In this document: piece after piece, positions 11,082 through 21,806 of the stretch
Numbering within the stretch: the stretch's first letter is position 1
Layout: each line of letters starts with the position of its first letter
From: Aplectana chamaeleonis
Taxonomy: Eukaryota > Nematoda > Chromadorea > Rhabditida > Cosmocercidae
Direction of reading: 5' to 3'
Length of the DNA: 64,000 nt
Assembly: GCA_029168955.1 (NCBI GenBank)
Contig: JAPDOI010001710.1
Coordinates: forward strand, 86,700 to 150,699
Made by a program: the position numbers and the translations under genes
The notes under the pieces: generated by a model
The model's database searches: none
What the model was told of the DNA's origin: nothing
The model's input: the letters and a program-made list of their open reading frames with translations, nothing else

Positions 11082-11420
11082 ACAGGGTGATCTGTGGAGT
11101 TGACTGAGCACTGAACTCTGCCGTGTATACTGTGGTGGTCTTCGTGGCGGAGTGCATCAGACTGATGTCATACCTACCCGTCGACAGCTGCTCCCTAGAG
11201 ATAAGACGAAGGTGGTCAGGTTATGGGCGAAGTCTAGTCAAAGTTCTGATTTTGAGATTTTTCTTTGAATAGGTCCCTGAAAGACGCTTCGATTGTAAAA
11301 AGCGATCGGGATTATGAAATAAATATTAAAAATTATTGTTCAGGATTTCTTCAGCTGAACGAGATTTGGAGGTGGATTTATGAGAAATTTATAATGAAAT
11401 TTTTTAAATTAAAAATGAAA
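11082..11420. repeat. Direct duplication, copy A
   Basis: The stretch from gggtgatctgtggagttgac through gataagacgaaggtggtcag and on to the aattattgttcaggattt region is repeated with moderate divergence at 13005-13304 and resumes at 13585-13690. The second copy is interrupted by a TA-flanked MITE (13306-13584), which marks that insertion as later than the duplication. Confidence 0.8.
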
Positions 11421-11646
11421 AAAGTAGAATAATAAGATTTAAAAACGAAAATAAATATCTATAAAATTACAATTTTGTCGTTTTTCGTTTCCCCGATTTT
11501 GAGAGGTTTAATCGGATCTTCCGATTTTCGAATCTTTGAAATTCCGAAAAAAATCGGCTCAAATCACACAAACTGAACGAATTCCATGTTGGCATCAGAT
11601 TATCCATTGGAAAATAGTACCTGTATAACTTTCAATTTCGATTTAA

Positions 11647-12202
11647 AGGCAGTGTTCACAATAAAAAACCGTATTCTAGTTTTTGATGTTTTTGAGCTGG
11701 TAGATCCAAAAAATTGAAGTTAATAGAGAAAATTTCTCGCACAGCTCTCAAATACCGGAGAAAAAACTGTTTAAATGAATCTCGGCAAAATTTAATGACG
11801 CCTGTTCGGTGTGTTTTGGGAGACTGCAGACAATGCGTCAAACCTAACGTCGGAAACGGTTTTCCGATTCAAAATATCTGGATAAGTGACTTTGTTTACT
11901 TGTTTTTTGCACTGAAAACTCGTTAAAAATAAAATGTGCCAATGCACATAATTGGATATTAAAATTTTTCGCGATAAAGAATATTCAAAAAAATCGGAGC
12001 CTCTTCCTGTTATGAAACGAAAGCAGGACAACTGATATATGAAAAGGGCGGGGTGATCCAACGGGTTGGCTGGTGCACGAGATTTTAGCCCACTTCCTGG
12101 CCGTTTCTCGTTGTACTTCCGCTCTAAATCTTTTTAGAGAGACCCAAAGCTTATGTTTCTGCAAAAAAAAAACGGACAACTTTTTCATCGTGAACTCTGC
12201 CT
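11647..12202. mobile_element. TTAA-flanked MITE, copy 1
   Basis: The left end is TTAA|AGGCAGTGTTCAC. The right end is a degraded inverse (GTGAACTCTGCCT, then CTGA instead of TTAA). Internal sequence matches the other copies (cacttcctggccg, gagacccaaagcttatg). The TTAA target and AGGCAGTG ends suit a piggyBac-type MITE, but no transposase is present. Overlapping open frames on both strands are not credited. Confidence 0.75.
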
Positions 12203-12566
12203 CTGATTTTGTTCTATAATTCATGTTTTTATTTGCTGTAAATATTTTTGCTTATTAAAAACCTTTCTCGAGCCCATCAGTCTATTCAGAATGAATTGAA
12301 TGAAATGAGTAAAGTAAAAGTCAAATGGTAAAACCACTCTTCTACCTTTATTTTTCTGATTTTTTAATAATCTCTTCATTTTTTGAAACTTTTCATTTAT
12401 ACTAGTTGATCTATTTTTTTCTCCACCTTTATTTGTGATAATTCATCAACTTACGTATTCTTTATTGACTGATATGCCAACTGAACACACAAGAAAACAA
12501 GAAGAACCCCTGTAAGACCTAGTTCATACTAGCCGAGAGACGCGATCGCGACAGCGTATATGAGAC

Positions 12567-12810
12567 ATATAGTTGACCGCAATGTTAAAAGGACATGATG
12601 CGGTTGCGGACTCGCACTACAACTACGGTAGAGTCTGGCACTTTGCCAGATTTCGTCATCGATCAGCGCCACAGCTGATATTCTCGTGCGCAGAGAGACG
12701 ACGGTTGGCGCCGATCGATGACCAAATCTGGCAAAGTGCCAGATTCTACCGTAGTTTTAGCACGAGTCCGCAACCTCACCAGGTCCTACTAACATTGCTG
12801 TAAACTATAT
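12567..12810. mobile_element. Foldback element, arms about 110 bp
   Basis: The left arm begins atatagttgaccgcaatgtt and continues ggttgcggactcg, ggtagagtctggcactttgc. The right arm is its reverse complement with about 15 percent mismatch, ending aacattgctgtaaactatat. The centre holds cagatttcgtcatcgatc against gatcgatgaccaaatctg. No target duplication was clear. Confidence 0.75.
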
Positions 12811-13004
12811 CGATTTCCGTCCGATATAGGGATGTGGTCTCAGTTCACAGGAATGGAGAAGCTAACATGTCTTTCGCACTTCGAAGCATCAGGATATTTT
12901 ATTCAAACAAAGATTTCTCGAGTGGAATTCTCCTGTGGAAGACGGAATGACTCCTCCATTTTTGTAAACTGAGGCTACAACCCGATGATGAGCATTATGT
13001 CCGT

Positions 13005-13304
13005 TTTATGGTGGACGGGGTGATCTGTCGAGTTGGCTGAACACTGAACTCTGCCGCGTAGAGTGTGGTGGTCTTCGTGGCAGAGTTAATCAGACTGATG
13101 TCATACTTACCCGCCGACCGCTGTTCTCCAAAGATAAGACGAAGGTGGTCAGGTTATTCGAGAAGTTCAGTGAAAGTTCTGATTTTGAGATTTTTCTTTG
13201 AATAGATTAGCGAAAGACGCCTAGATTGTGAAAGGCGATGGGAATTATAAAATTAATTCAATGAAAAGATTGTTCCAGGATTTTTTCCGCTGAACAGGGT
13301 ATGT
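13005..13304. repeat. Direct duplication, copy B (continues at 13585-13690)
   Basis: Matches 11082-11420, including cttcgtggcagagttaatcagactgatgtc and agttctgattttgagatttt. The copy is split after gctgaacagggtatg by a 279-bp TA-flanked MITE and resumes at taggttgattcataataaac. Confidence 0.78.
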
Positions 13305-13586
13305 ACTGTGCTTCTCTGGGCCAAATTCCGGTCCGCAATAGCGGCTCGACACGCTTTCCAGCCGCACGCGCCCGAGTCAGTCGTGTTTCCAGCGCCAAAG
13401 CCGACTCGATGTGGTTTTTTTATACAATTTTCTCCAATTTTTCTTAGTTCCCAGTTTCCGAAGCCCACCTAGAGTCAGCAGATTGGCGGCTGCGCCACTG
13501 GAAGCTCTTCTGACTCGGGAGCGTGCGGCCACAAAGCGTGTCGAGACGCAATTGCGGACCGGAAATCGGCCCAGATAAGCACAGTA
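13304..13586. mobile_element. TA-flanked MITE, copy B (CTGTGCTTCTCTGGGC family)
   Basis: Inverted ends CTGTGCTTCTCTGGGCC (13306) and GGCCCAGATAAGCACAG (to 13584), with TA at 13304-13305 and 13585-13586. Same family as 514-789. It sits inside duplication copy B while copy A lacks it, so the empty site is preserved at about 11360. Confidence 0.88.
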
Positions 13587-13779
13587 GGTTGATTCATAAT
13601 AAACTCATAGTGAAATTTTCTAAAAAATTTTCTATGAAAAAAGAAAAATTCATAATAATGAGGTTAATAACAAAATAAAATAGATACAAAATTAAAATTT
13701 TAACTTTCCAATTCCCTAATTTGTGATTTCGACGTTCCGATTTTCGAGATTCTGACACCGGTTTATATCGTGGGATGAT

Positions 13780-14050
13780 GCAGTAAGTTGCATGGAGCCT
13801 TCCGGCAAGTTGCGGTTTTCAACAACTTACATGAACCCTTTACAGAACTCATTGCGGTTTCCCCGTAAGTGACAAGTTGTGCCCATTACTTGACATTATG
13901 TTGAAATTCAAAGTTTGCGTGTAAGACCAAATATTGAAAACAAAGCAAGTTACTTGCGAGAATGACGCAACGTGAACACTTCAAGCAACCTGCGCTAAAC
14001 TCTCAGGTGACCTGTTCAAAGTTCTCGAGCGCGCCAGAGACAAGTTCTAG
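13780..14050. repeat. CAAGTTGC-word repeat block 2
   Basis: Contains gcagtaagttgcatggag, ggcaagttgcggttttcaac, gtgacaagttgtgcc and acctgttcaaagttc, the same word set as 9480-10215 and 31660-32340. Confidence 0.5.
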
Positions 14051-14131
14051 CAAAATTTTCGGTACTGATGCTGGAGTTGGTTGAAGCCAAAAGGAGACCA
14101 CTTTCGCAATTTTTTTTTATTTTTTCAACAG

Positions 14132-14729
14132 TCAAGACCTGCTTAATGGCGTGCCCTCGCCCCGTAAGGCACAGATGGCCGTCTCTGAACTCTGCCCCTT
14201 CTCCAACCCGAAGCCAAATTCAGAAGCTGTGCCGAATTCAGAAGCTCGGCTGTGCAAACTTGAGGAATAGAACGTTGCTTATGGTTTTAGCCAGGTCTTA
14301 GACGTGAGAATGACCGCAAAAAGGTCAATCTTATTTGCCCCTAATTCATCCGAATTCCCACGCTTTATTTGGCGTAGGGAAGCCGCTGCAAAGCCCTAGC
14401 GCCCCTTTCCCCATCGCCATTCATCTTTTTTTCGGTCTCCATTCGCTTGCAGCCGGCCCTGCAAACCCGAGCAGATCGAAGTGCAAGTGTACCGAGAGCG
14501 ACGGGCACTAGGCCGAGACTGTGCACGCCGCTGGATCAATGCCAAGTGCTTTAACAGAACGACGTTTTTGCAAAGGTCTTTTTTTTGCCTACGACATTCC
14601 TCTTCGATTCTCTGAGAACCAATTAGTACTCTATGAGGCAGAAAGACTAACAGAAGAAATGAAATGTAATCTTCCTGCAGTTTGGCCATGCGAATGGGTT
14701 CTGAAGGTGTCCACAGCGAGGAGTTGTGA
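14132..14729 (+). CDS. Weak candidate gene, exons at 14132, 14453 and 14681
   Basis: Three open segments follow plausible acceptors: 14132-14270 (after ttttttcaacag), 14453-14575 (after cgcttgcag) and 14681-14729 (after cttcctgcag). The last two join in phase across a 105-bp GT-AG intron and end at TGA 14727-14729. Readable stretches are QDLLNGVPSPRKAQMAVSEL, EQIEVQVYRERRALGRDC and ARRWINAKCFNRTTFLQ. The first segment holds an in-frame 18-bp duplication (PNSEAV then PNSEAR). The link between segments 1 and 2 is weak: a GTGCAA donor is the only phase-compatible choice seen. Without splicing, a one-base slip in the T8 run at 14577-14584 would open a longer frame, so a frameshifted pseudogene is an alternative. 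No family recognised. Confidence 0.3.
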
Positions 14730-14769
14730 ACGGCTCAATGGCGAGCCAGAGAAAAAAACTGTGAACAAA

Positions 14770-15700
14770 GTACATGCAACATCTGAGGACAAAAACTAGT
14801 TACTTGCAACATATAGCGGCCGATGTAAGTTACCCGCGACTTATACCGGGCCGTATAACTTACATGCAAAATATCATCATTAAGTCGCGTGTAACTAACA
14901 AAAGGACAAGTTAGGTTTCATGCAACTCAAATGTATATTTTCTTGACACGTTAAACTAGCGTACGTTTTTGTTACAAGTTACGTGTTTCACTTCTCTGAG
15001 CCCAGAAAACGGAAAAAATGACCACAAAATAAAAGGACGGCAACAGTTTTCATGCAACATACACCTACCTATGTAAGCTACATGCGACTTATCTCGGGCC
15101 CTGTAAATTATTTACACGCGACATAGCGCTGAAATGGCGCATGGAAATAAAATAACTGCAAGTTGCACGTAAAAAAAGTTTAAGTTAAGAGACTTCTAGG
15201 TGGTTCACATTTGTAATACAGTTGGCTAGTTTCCACTGCTAGAAGCTTAGAAAACTAAAAAGAAGTTGCCCTCAACATAAAAAGTTAAAAAGAAGTTACG
15301 TGTAACATTTAGCGACACATGTAAGTTGGTTGCGACTTATCTCGGGCCATGCAAGTTACATGTGACTTGTTGCAAGCCACACGCTTTATTAAGTAAGTTG
15401 TTTCAGACACGAAAGTAGCTTACATTTTTTTGCAAATATCTTGTTTTGAGATTACTGAGCGCGGAAATCCGCAAGCAAGTTACACGCAACATGAAAAAAC
15501 AAGTTGCATGGAACGTATAGCGGCCGATGTATGTTGCCTGCGATTCTACTCACGTTGCTTAACTTACATGCGGCTTATCGCCCATATATTACATGTAACT
15601 GAGATAGGGTATGTCACGTGTAAGTTACATGTAACGTGAATGCAAGTTACATACTTGTGCCATTGAAGTAACTTACATTAAACAAAAGAATCGCTATGTA
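14770..15700. repeat. CAAGTTACATG-word repeat
   Basis: Nearly a kilobase made of words such as aagttacatgcaacat, tgtaagttacatgtaac and cgacttatctcgggcc in both orientations, AT-rich and partly self-complementary. The vocabulary differs from the CAAGTTGC blocks in its central ACATG. No ends found. Confidence 0.65.
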
Positions 15701-15725
15701 TCTAAGGGCATCTAAAACCCTTACC

Positions 15726-16017
15726 CAGGCGTTTCTCGACCCCAAACTGCACCGAACAAGAATCGGAGCCGCCTGGCAGTCCGCACCGGACAGCATCGTA
15801 TAGCGACTGATGTAAGTTACTTGCGACTTATCTTAGTTACATGCAACAAGTTACATATCACTTGCATAGCCCGATATGTGTGGCAAGTGACTTACATCTA
15901 TCGCTATACGTTGCCGTCCGGTGCGAACTTCGGTGAGCCCGGACAGCAACACAAGCGCACCCGCAGATTAAGAGAACCAGCCGAACTGTCAGGCGGCTCG
16001 GGACTTAGAATCGCCTG
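15726..16017. mobile_element. Foldback element (AGGCG...CGCCT), copy A
   Basis: The ends caggcgtttctcg and ttagaatcgcctgag pair in inverted orientation. Internal arms cgtatagcgactgatgtaag and cttacatctatcgctatacg also pair, as do tccgcaccggacagcat and ttgccgtccggtgcga. A related element lies at 36194-36405. Confidence 0.65.
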
Positions 16018-16140
16018 AGAAGCCGGTATTTGGTAATTCTTGGTGGATCAGAGGCCAATTACTGGCCAATCCTTATTTCTCTGTGTGCGTAGACCCGTAA
16101 TTTCCTAAGTGACGTCTGTTTTCATTTTGTCTGGGTTCCG

Positions 16141-16229
16141 GTCTAGCTCACAGATGCATGCATTGAAGGCCGCGGCGGCGAGTGCGGCCCGGCGCCGCGT
16201 CCTTCAATGCATGTATCTATGAGCTAGAC
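16141..16229. other. Compact 89-bp hairpin with GC-rich loop
   Basis: Arms GTCTAGCTCA, then ATGCATGCATTGAAGG, pair with CCTTCAATGCATGTAT, then GAGCTAGAC, with two or three mismatches over about 29 bp. The loop is about 30 bp of ccgcggcggcgagtgcggc type. It could be a tiny MITE or a transcribed hairpin; nothing in the sequence decides between them. Confidence 0.7.
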
Positions 16230-17206
16230 GTAAACAGTTCAGAAATGAAGCCTGAGCGCTAATGGCGTGTGCCCTTGCGTTTTCATTAAAGCAAATGATT
16301 CTCGAAGCACGTACTTTCGCAGTACAGAAATGATGGTTCATTCAGAATTCCCTCAGAAGTCCAAAGGGTAACATGATTTTTTCCTGCGCTCAAGAATTTC
16401 ATATAAAAAATGTGGCTCTTGGATTGCACCTTTAATCCTCTTAGATGCACTTTGTGTCTTAAGGGTGCTTTTTCCTTTGTCTGTTCACAAGTATAAGCTT
16501 TTCGATTACGAAAAGATCAAGAGTGTTGGGTGCATTTTTTTGTATAATCACAAGTGCCGCCAGTGAGTCAGTCGATTTCTGTTATCAAACACGTGTTTCG
16601 GGCGGTCACCTGAAATGGACACGCAGTCAGCAGCTAATTTTGGTTCAGTTTTGTTATCATGGCTGCCTTGGAGTGACACGGAACAAAATTTCGATATCTG
16701 AGAGGACGAGCGCTAGGAAGAAATTGGTTCAGGAATTTCTGTTGTCTTCAAACTGTGCACGCTCCGAACAAGACTCACTAGAGAACGACAACTGATCGAG
16801 AACGCCGTTCCCAACAAAATTCTAACCAGTTGAGTACTCTCAATTACGTTTTTAGATCTATGTCTGTAATGGCTGACGAGTTCTCTTAACCGAGTTAAGC
16901 GGTATTCCTCAGTTTTATGTTTCTGGGTACCTTGGCCTCTCTAGTCAACGAAAATGTCGAAGGGACCCATGAAAAACCTTCATTTGTAAAAAAAGTCAAT
17001 CGGAAATACATTGTAAATATTAAATTGAATTTCGCGCCAAAATCGTTTTTGAAGTTTTTCTGCATTTGGGGGTCTCGTTACTGTCATTTCCGAATTTTTT
17101 CTGTATGTGGGGTTTGTGCCGTAACCGTTTTTCATGTGATTTGACGGTCGCATCAACATCCTATGAAAAAGTGGATGACTGGTGAGAACTGGTGGCGCAT
17201 CCTCAT
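16230..17206. other. No supported gene
   Basis: Open frames exist at 16523-16795 (90 codons, GTG start) and 16917-17144 (75 codons), but neither has a joinable exon, recognisable domain or second copy. The stretch ends at the target duplication atcctcat of the hAT-like element starting at 17207. Confidence 0.3.
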
Positions 17207-17762
17207 CAGGGGGGTGCGGAAATTTCTGTTTTCTGATTTCTGTTTTCTGAAATACTTGCAAAAATCAGAAAAAAATCAGCAAAAATCAACAAGAAGCAGG
17301 TCTGTTGGACAGTTCAGGAACAATATATTGCTGGTGGTCACCTTGCCCACAATTAACTAAATTTCTATGTATGTTTGTTTTGCCTTCTTTCCCCTTGCTG
17401 TTACACCATATTCATACTTTTGCGAAGCAGCAAATGCTGCGGATTATCAATAGAAAAATGAGGAATCAGATGCTCGGTAACGGGATCGAACATCTCATTT
17501 CTCACTTTTTCCACTGGTATCGCGCGGCAGTTGCCGCTTCCGCAAAAGCATGAATAGGTTGCTAATCGAAAAAACCAGCACTTATATGAATTGTGTTAGT
17601 TGGGGCGTGCGCACACCCAGCTGTTCTAAGCTGTTTTGGTGCGTCTCTCTTGCAACTTTTCACTTTTCTCACTTTTGTGATGGTGAAACTTGCATTCTCT
17701 TGATGAGAACTCAGCAACTGATTTTATCGCAAACCCTGATCACCTACTCAGTCCTTAGGCAC

Positions 17763-17944
17763 AATAGGGGTTGCATCCCAGGACAAAGATCGAGTGCAGA
17801 CTTTCGCTGTCAGCAGCAGCTGCTGCTGACAGGGTATATGATTCCTATACTTGCTGGGGTTACACCCCTCGATATCAATAGCAACTGCTGCTGTTAGCTG
17901 TCAGCAGCAACTGCTGACAACGAGGGATTCAACCCCTACTACGC
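17763..17944. mobile_element. Palindromic element nested in hAT-like element 3
   Basis: Ends aggggttgcatccc and gggattcaacccct are inverse. CAG/CTG-rich arms (gtcagcagcagctgctgctg and gctgtcagcagcaactgctg) flank a centre with ggggttacacccc. The length is about 180 bp. Confidence 0.7.
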
Positions 17945-17949
17945 TTACG

Positions 17950-18720
17950 TACTGGCGCTCTCTGATAAATTCACCGGATCAATAGCCAATAAATAGCCAA
18001 GAAATGCCTGCTTTCTGCGTGATAGCCGGAAAACGGTCGGGAAGTAGCTGGTTGCCGCGGAATAGCCTAGAAATAACCGCAAAAAATTGTTCGCTTCGCC
18101 GCGTTATGGACGCCAAATAGTGCTCCCCAAGGAATGTACAGTTCAACTCCGCATTGCCGTGTAGTCCGAAAAATGCACGCTGATTGCGAAAGCGTGCTGC
18201 GGCGCGGTTGCGAGTATCCTCAGACAGGGATTTGGGATCTTTTGGGCACTAAAGGCAAAAACCGCGTGGGTGTCCCTACATCCCTGTCTGAGGATACTCA
18301 CAACCGCGCCGCAGCACGCTTCCGCAATCGGGGTGCACTTTGCGGACTGAACGGCAATGCGGAGTTGAACTGTACACGAGGCATTCCTGAAGCATAATTT
18401 GGATGTAAACACCGCGGTCGGTTCAACTACATAAGTTTACGGTACTTGGACCTCGCCTACCACCAGGAAGCCCCGCCGAGCTGCTGGAGGCCAAAGCGGC
18501 TGCTCGGCGAGCCGGGAAACGCCGCGACGCGTGTTGGTGGGCCTGTCACGTGTTGTTAATTTCTCGGTTATTGTTCGGCTACTTCTAGGCTATTTCGTGA
18601 ACAACATGGTGTTAGCCGCCTAATAATCGAGAAGCAATCAAGAAATATTCAAGAAATAGCACATTAAGAACCGCTGTGGAGCCTGGCGGGCTATTTCTCG
18701 GCTAAAACTTTCAGAGTGAG
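17950..18720. repeat. AAATAGCCG repeat family, fuller copy with nested insert
   Basis: Words aatagccaataaatagcc, gaaatgcctgctttctgcg and ggctatttctcggctaaaac recur at the two sides in inverted orientation. The left half aligns with 3776-4010. A 242-bp palindrome (18135-18376) splits the copy between ctccccaagg and gcattcctgaagc, sequences that are contiguous in the partial copy at about 3920-3950. Confidence 0.65.
18135..18376. mobile_element. Palindromic element TGTACAGTTCAACTCCGC
   Basis: Ends TGTACAGTTCAACTCCGCAT and the exact inverse ATGCGGAGTTGAACTGTACA. Long inner arms (gcgtgctgcggcgcggttg against caaccgcgccgcagcacgc) leave a loop of about 50 bp. Both strands have open frames across it, as expected of a palindrome. 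Confidence 0.82.
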
Positions 18721-19206
18721 TGCCTTCAATAATGATCTACCTGTCATTGACGAGGCATCGCTACTATCAATGTATTATTAGTTATTTGTCCAGTCTCGTA
18801 GATATTGTATTACAAGTATAGCAAAGATGTTCAGAATTACACTCTCTTTTCTCTTGAAAAAAAAAGGTAAAACGCAATTAGTATTTTTTTCTGAAAATGT
18901 TCTGTTTTCTGATTTCTGTTTTCTGTTTTCTGGCCGTTTTGGGCTTTCTGTTTTCTGATTTCTGTTTTCTGACAAACTGCATTTTCTGTTCTCTGTTTTC
19001 TTAAATTTCTTAAAAAATTTCCGCACACCCCTGATCCTCATCTTGAACTCCTTCCAACCTCATAATCCTACGTTTTTGACGCGCCGAAACTCACCGGTGT
19101 GGTGTACCGGGTTCATTCATGAAATTGAGCCTAAAAATGGAATTTTGTTTTCAGCGCGAACGATGCCTTTAAGGTAAGGGTACACCCACCAGGCAATTTT
19201 TAGTGT

Positions 19207-19548
19207 TCAGACTTTTTTTTGGCTCGGAACTTTTCTTTTGTGGGAGTTGTCCGGGGTTTGAGAACGGGATCGAGGTGCAGAATGTTGGGACCTAACGGGC
19301 TCCATACATTGCTCACCTGAGTGCTTGAGCGTTACGACCCTGTGAGTGTCGCTTGCTTGGCGAACGCGGAAAATCCACCATCGTGTGAAAGAGTCTCCAG
19401 CACCATAGACGGGAAAACCGTTTTCGTTAGTGACACAAATTGAACACAGCAAAGTAAATAATGTGCCATAACATGCCGATTCACTAGATCTCGCGTCCCC
19501 GCCCATTACGCCGCGCCCAACGCTCACCGAACGCGACGCAGAACGCAC
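19207..19548 (-). CDS. Weak candidate coding segment; product unknown
   Basis: A 113-codon minus-strand frame includes NENGFPVYGAGDSFTRWWIF and a basic tail ending in KRKVPSQKKV. A consensus donor (CACTCAG|GTGAGC) lies within it near 19310, which would end the exon at TLKHS. No downstream exon in phase was found. The segment lies just outside the right end of hAT-like element 3. It could be a gene fragment or chance. Confidence 0.2.
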   Translation of the reverse strand: MRSASRSVSVGRGVMGGDARSSESACYGTLFTLLCSICVTNENGFPVYGAGDSFTRWWIFRVRQASDTHRVVTLKHSGEQCMEPVRSQHSAPRSRSQTPDNSHKRKVPSQKKV

Positions 19549-19769
19549 GAGTGATCAGAGTGCGCTTGCCGAAAAAAAATGGGACAAAAAAAATTAAGCG
19601 TAGGCCTCGTGCAGACTACGGACCTTGCTCTCAACCTCACGATAGTGGCGCCATAACAGCTGATAAGCGCATTTATCTGCCGCAGTGGCGGACATCTGTC
19701 ATAAAACCGTCGCTTCGACTTCATTCGCAGTCATGTAGGCTGGAAAAGGAGCATTTGTCCTACGCCTAG

Positions 19770-20830
19770 ATGGAGAGTCACGGCCGACTACAGACAGAGA
19801 CCGTATGCATGCCTATCCCAGAGCGCTTTCATGGTCGCAAAGCCCGCAGATGATTAGTCAATGTGCGAGACTGACCAACCACAGAAGGACTTCGCCGGGA
19901 CGAGGGGCGCACACGGCTCCATGGCTCAAAATCAGGGTCCGATCAATGTTCGCAGTGCTGGGCATCACGAAACACTGACCACGTTCTAACCATGGTTCGT
20001 CCAAAGTTATTGACTAAAATTTCACGCGCGTCTCGTTTTTTTTCACTGTGCTTGAAAACTCGTCCAGAGGGGCGTGACCCCTGGATTTCTCGCCTATATC
20101 TCTCTTATTTGGACGAAATCGTGTCCTGCATTGGGGAGGTGGTATGTAGCAGGAAGCCACACCAAATTTCTATAAAGATCTCGAATTTCATTCCGTCGGT
20201 CCAAAACAGCTCACTGTGGGAATGAAACGCCACAAGCATCAAACAGCGCATACATATTCGTTGTTTCTGTGAAAAACTTTCGCTGTTCTATTTTGAGCCC
20301 CAAATTTGCATGTACATTTAACATTGGATATGCAAATGATTGGCAGGAGACAGAGGCGTTCTCGAATTTTCAGATTTTATGGCTGTCACCCCCTCCCCCC
20401 ACGCCATGTGCTGGCCCAGTCTTTGCTCACGTGTTTGTTCCGAAATTTTGCTTTCAATGGAATTAACGTTTTCGTGGATTAGATCTGGCGGCGTTGACGG
20501 CTCCTGCTGCTATGGCGGTCACTGATCAGTGACCGGACGGAAATGTACTAGATTATGTTTGCGCAAGGTTTTTAAGCTAATGTTGTTCAATTGAGGTGAC
20601 CAAGTCCCGGCATTTGCCGTGTAATCCGGAAAAATGTCGCGGAAGAGTGAACTTTCCTGATTGAATTTGTGATTTTTGATGTTGTGCTCTTTGGTGTCTG
20701 ATGATGCGAGGACATCGTCTGCTCAGGAAATCGCACATGAGCTTATCTGATGTGTATCGCCTCGAGGCCCAGTTAGAGGCGCGACACTCAAAAAGTGCTC
20801 AACCTCAAAAATGAAATCTAAGATTTTCAT
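19770..20830. repeat. Diverged dispersed repeat (similar to 27730-27960)
   Basis: The part at 20010-20225 (cacgcgcgtctcgttttttt, ggggcgtgacccctgg, ctcgcctatatctctcttat) resembles 27745-27960 (cttcgcgcgtctcgtccctt, gggggcgtgg, tctcgcttatatgagcgg). No gene is credited; the 77-codon frame at 19992-20225 lies in this repeat. A short perfect palindrome gtcactgatcagtgac lies near 20518. Confidence 0.4.
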
Positions 20831-20834
20831 TCAA

Positions 20835-21297
20835 AGGCAGTATTCACGATAAATTTCGTTTTAGAGTTTTCACTGTGGAACACTACGATGGCAGGTGCTG
20901 GAGGGGAGAGGGTCGAAGAAAGCAGAGAAAACAGACCAGAAATCGATAAAAGCGGCCGCGAAGTGAAGATTTCTCGTGAGCCCAGTACGCCTGCTTAGCC
21001 CGCCCCGCCCTGACGAGTTTGTGGGGCCGCAGACGTTTTCGATGACAAATTGCAAAGCAACTCTAGGGCAAGCCTGATCGATTCGCGCACATTTCGCTAT
21101 TAGCGCGCGCTTGCGGAAACTAGCAGGGCGCGTAAGCTCGCCCACGCCCTGGACCTGTACGCACGTAAGACACCGATATTTTAGCTAATTGTGAACGCTT
21201 TTCTTCGCTGTTTCCTCATAAATTTTCGTTAACTCACGACCCAAGAACCCCATTTCTGAGTCGAACTCGAATATGATATTCATCGTGAACACTACCT
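20835..21297. mobile_element. TTAA-flanked MITE, copy 2
   Basis: Ends AGGCAGTATTCACGAT and ATCGTGAACACTACCT, with TCAA on the left and TTAA on the right. The GC-rich core (aagcgcgcgctaatagcg) is shared, in the opposite orientation, with copy 7 at 49881-50327. Confidence 0.8.
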
Positions 21298-21428
21298 TTA
21301 AGATTAAGTCCGTGCTTGCATAACACCTGCCTAGTGCGGGCCCTCAGATTTTCCAAATAAGCGGGATATAGGAAGAAGCCACTATGGCGCGCCCTTTGCA
21401 AGGAGCCTCAATGGCACGCACTTTTTGA

Positions 21429-21806
21429 AGGCAGTGTTCACAATGAAAAATGTGTTTCGGTTTTTGCTAGGAGTGGTGGAGGGGCACATTGTAACGTTAA
21501 CGTCAAAAGAACGCATGAAATCGAGCCAGGAAAAGCTCCAATAGAGCCCAAATTTGCCACTTCGAGCGCAAGGCATACCCCAAAAGCGCAACACACGCCC
21601 ACCGACGTGAACAAATGAATGCTCGAGATCGTGAGATTAGCGATTTCCAATCATTAGCCTCGTTCTTTCCTTCATTCTCAACTTTTCTCTTTGCTCAGGT
21701 CAGATCGCATACATCGGCTGCAAAAGACGGAGGTTACAAGCCTCGGACAACTCGTCCACCATGTTTCCTTAGCTCAATTTTTGAGGAACCATAACTCCGT
21801 TCTTAG
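21429..21806. mobile_element. TTAA-family MITE, truncated copy 3
   Basis: Begins AGGCAGTGTTCACAATG and aligns in reverse with copies 4 and 8 (cgttaacgtcaaaagaacgc, agctcgcccacatcgg-like and cataactccgttc segments). It breaks off at a G13 run near 21807; no second terminus is present. Confidence 0.7.

Larger units (their letters stand above)
17207..19033. mobile_element. hAT-like non-autonomous element 3 (TTTCTGT words)
   Basis: Ends CAGGGGGGTGCGG and CCGCACACCCCTG, flanked by an exact 8-bp direct repeat atcctcat (17199-17206 and 19034-19041). Both ends carry TTTCTGTTTTCTGATTTCTG in the same orientation. The interior contains at least three other palindromic or repeat elements (17763-17944, 17950-18720 and 18135-18376) and no transposase-like frame. 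Confidence 0.88.

Noticed and set aside
16523..16795. 90-codon frame with Lys/Arg/Ser-rich end
   Set aside because: GTG start, no joinable exon, no second copy; chance length in a window of this size.
19144..19172. Possible 19-bp microexon between ttgttttcag and GTAAGG on the plus strand
   Set aside because: Splice-like signals are good, but no neighbouring plus-strand exons could be found; the minus strand also shows splice-like sites here.
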